From positions 1 to 64,000 of IMG/VR virus record IMGVR_UViG_3300005841_000037: a stretch of DNA of 64,000 nt, one strand, 5' to 3'. Shown piece by piece: positions 63,379 to 64,000 of the stretch (the first letter of the stretch is position 1; every line of letters starts with the position of its first letter). Position numbers and translations under genes: made by a program. The notes under the pieces were generated by a model. It did not search any database and was not told where the DNA came from. It was given only the letters and a program-made list of their open reading frames with translations. This stretch comes from a virus.

Positions 63379-64000
63379 CTAGCGGATCGTGAACTCCGAC
63401 GGAACCGGCCACTCCCGCGGCGGCTGCAGCCGGGTCACCTGGCGGTTGTCCCGCCAAATGTTCCACGCGTGCAGGGTCAGCAGGAACGCCTCGGCGGGCT
63501 TCGGCCGGTACACGTCGGTGCGCAGCAGCCGGTCGCGGAGCGCCTTCGCCGGGTGACCGTCGTCAAGCCGCTTGCCCTGCACCACGTTCTCGATGATGAA
63601 CAGGTCGGCCGCCTCCGGGTCCTTGCGGGCGCACAGCGCCCACGCCATGGCCAGGCGTGAGGACGGCGCCGCGAACTTCAGCCCGACGCCGGTCGCGGCG
63701 TACACGACCTTCATCGATGCGCGGATCTCCTCGGCGTGCTCCGTCAGGTAGGCGCGCAGTTCCGGCTTCGTGGTGAGACCGACGGCGGTACCGCCGGAGT
63801 TGAGTCCGACGATGATGTCGCGCTCCCACAGCAGCAGCGCACGGGTGACAGCCGCGATGTGGTTCTCGTTCGACCAGCCCTCCAGGCGCAGCGTGTCACC
63901 GAACGACCGGGACTTCCCGGTGTCGATGGTCTCCTGCGCGTCGTCGGGGAGGCCCCGGACCACGATGCACAACTGGGCGGTCTTGGACTTGCGGATGGCG
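63379..64000 (-). CDS. C-terminal part of GQHRL-type (ParB-like) phage protein, 5' end outside window
   Basis: Frame open to the window edge. VVRGLPDDAQETIDTGKSRS, GDTLRLEGWSNENHIAAVTR and ALLLWERD match the region after the DGQHRL motif in a ParB-like actinophage family; the motif itself would lie outside the window. Function of that family is unclear. Confidence 0.6.
   Translation of the reverse strand, partial: AIRKSKTAQLCIVVRGLPDDAQETIDTGKSRSFGDTLRLEGWSNENHIAAVTRALLLWERDIIVGLNSGGTAVGLTTKPELRAYLTEHAEEIRASMKVVYAATGVGLKFAAPSSRLAMAWALCARKDPEAADLFIIENVVQGKRLDDGHPAKALRDRLLRTDVYRPKPAEAFLLTLHAWNIWRDNRQVTRLQPPREWPVPSEFTIR

Noticed and set aside
1-64000. Integrase, attachment site or immunity repressor
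   Set aside because: None found by motif in the window, despite the gp3-like gene; lifestyle therefore cannot be stated.

Overview
The window reads as a 64-kb piece of a GC-rich tailed phage (siphovirus layout) of an actinobacterium, most likely Streptomyces or a relative. The evidence is the very high GC with G/C-ending codons, many GTG starts, HK97-type head genes, a long tape-measure gene, a tail chaperone pair joined by -1 frameshifting, a phiC31 gp3-like protein, and a tRNA island. No integrase, repressor, DNA polymerase or helicase is visible here. Both window ends cut through genes.

Layout. 1-5.7 kb (+): DNA-metabolism genes (PD-(D/E)XK nuclease, gp3-like protein, DEDDh exonuclease, SSB), several behind long C-rich, G-poor leaders. 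5.8-13.4 kb (+): a translationally coupled cassette of glycosyltransferases, two sugar epimerase/dehydratases and a methyltransferase. From 13.4 to about 61 kb nearly everything is on the - strand: small early-type genes and a RuvC-like resolvase (13.4-18.3 kb), lysis genes (18.4-21 kb), tail (21-30 kb), head-tail connectors (30-36 kb), capsid and scaffold (36-38.4 kb), a giant 1,843-codon ORF (39.7-45.3 kb), portal (46-48.2 kb), secreted and lipoprotein genes (48.3-49.5 kb), an IS110-type transposase-domain gene flanked by a repeated hairpin array (49.6-51.2 kb), terminases (52-54.4 kb), small membrane proteins, and a tRNA island (55.9-58.1 kb). 58.2-61 kb holds a JAMM protease, an SGNH hydrolase and unknowns. 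A divergent promoter region at about 61.0-61.45 kb precedes a + strand gene with a RAMP-like glycine loop. The window ends inside a - strand gene.

The most striking element is 49,583-51,240. A 280-residue protein made of little more than the C-terminal (Tnp_20) domain of IS110-family transposases sits inside an array of about 13 hairpins. Upstream of the gene these form five tandem units of 110-130 nt. Each unit has one 8-10 bp-stem hairpin (or a weaker equivalent) and one 12-13 bp-stem hairpin, with loops of about 30-40 nt. Stems are conserved, loops are variable around a central CCC-type core, and the two loops of one unit resemble each other around that core. Three more hairpins follow the gene. 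Stem differences are mostly G.U-compatible only in - strand RNA, the strand of the gene. This resembles a multi-unit relative of IS110 bridge RNAs.

A second genome-wide signal is a 17-bp palindrome (consensus TGACACACCGTGTGACA) overlapping the -35 box of at least eleven - strand promoters with a fixed 18-nt spacer, often starting directly at the upstream gene's stop codon. Two copies lie inside the giant ORF. It looks like the operator of one phage regulator that coordinates the early and accessory genes and the tRNA island. Four sites with a different GTTCGTAC-type motif precede structural genes.
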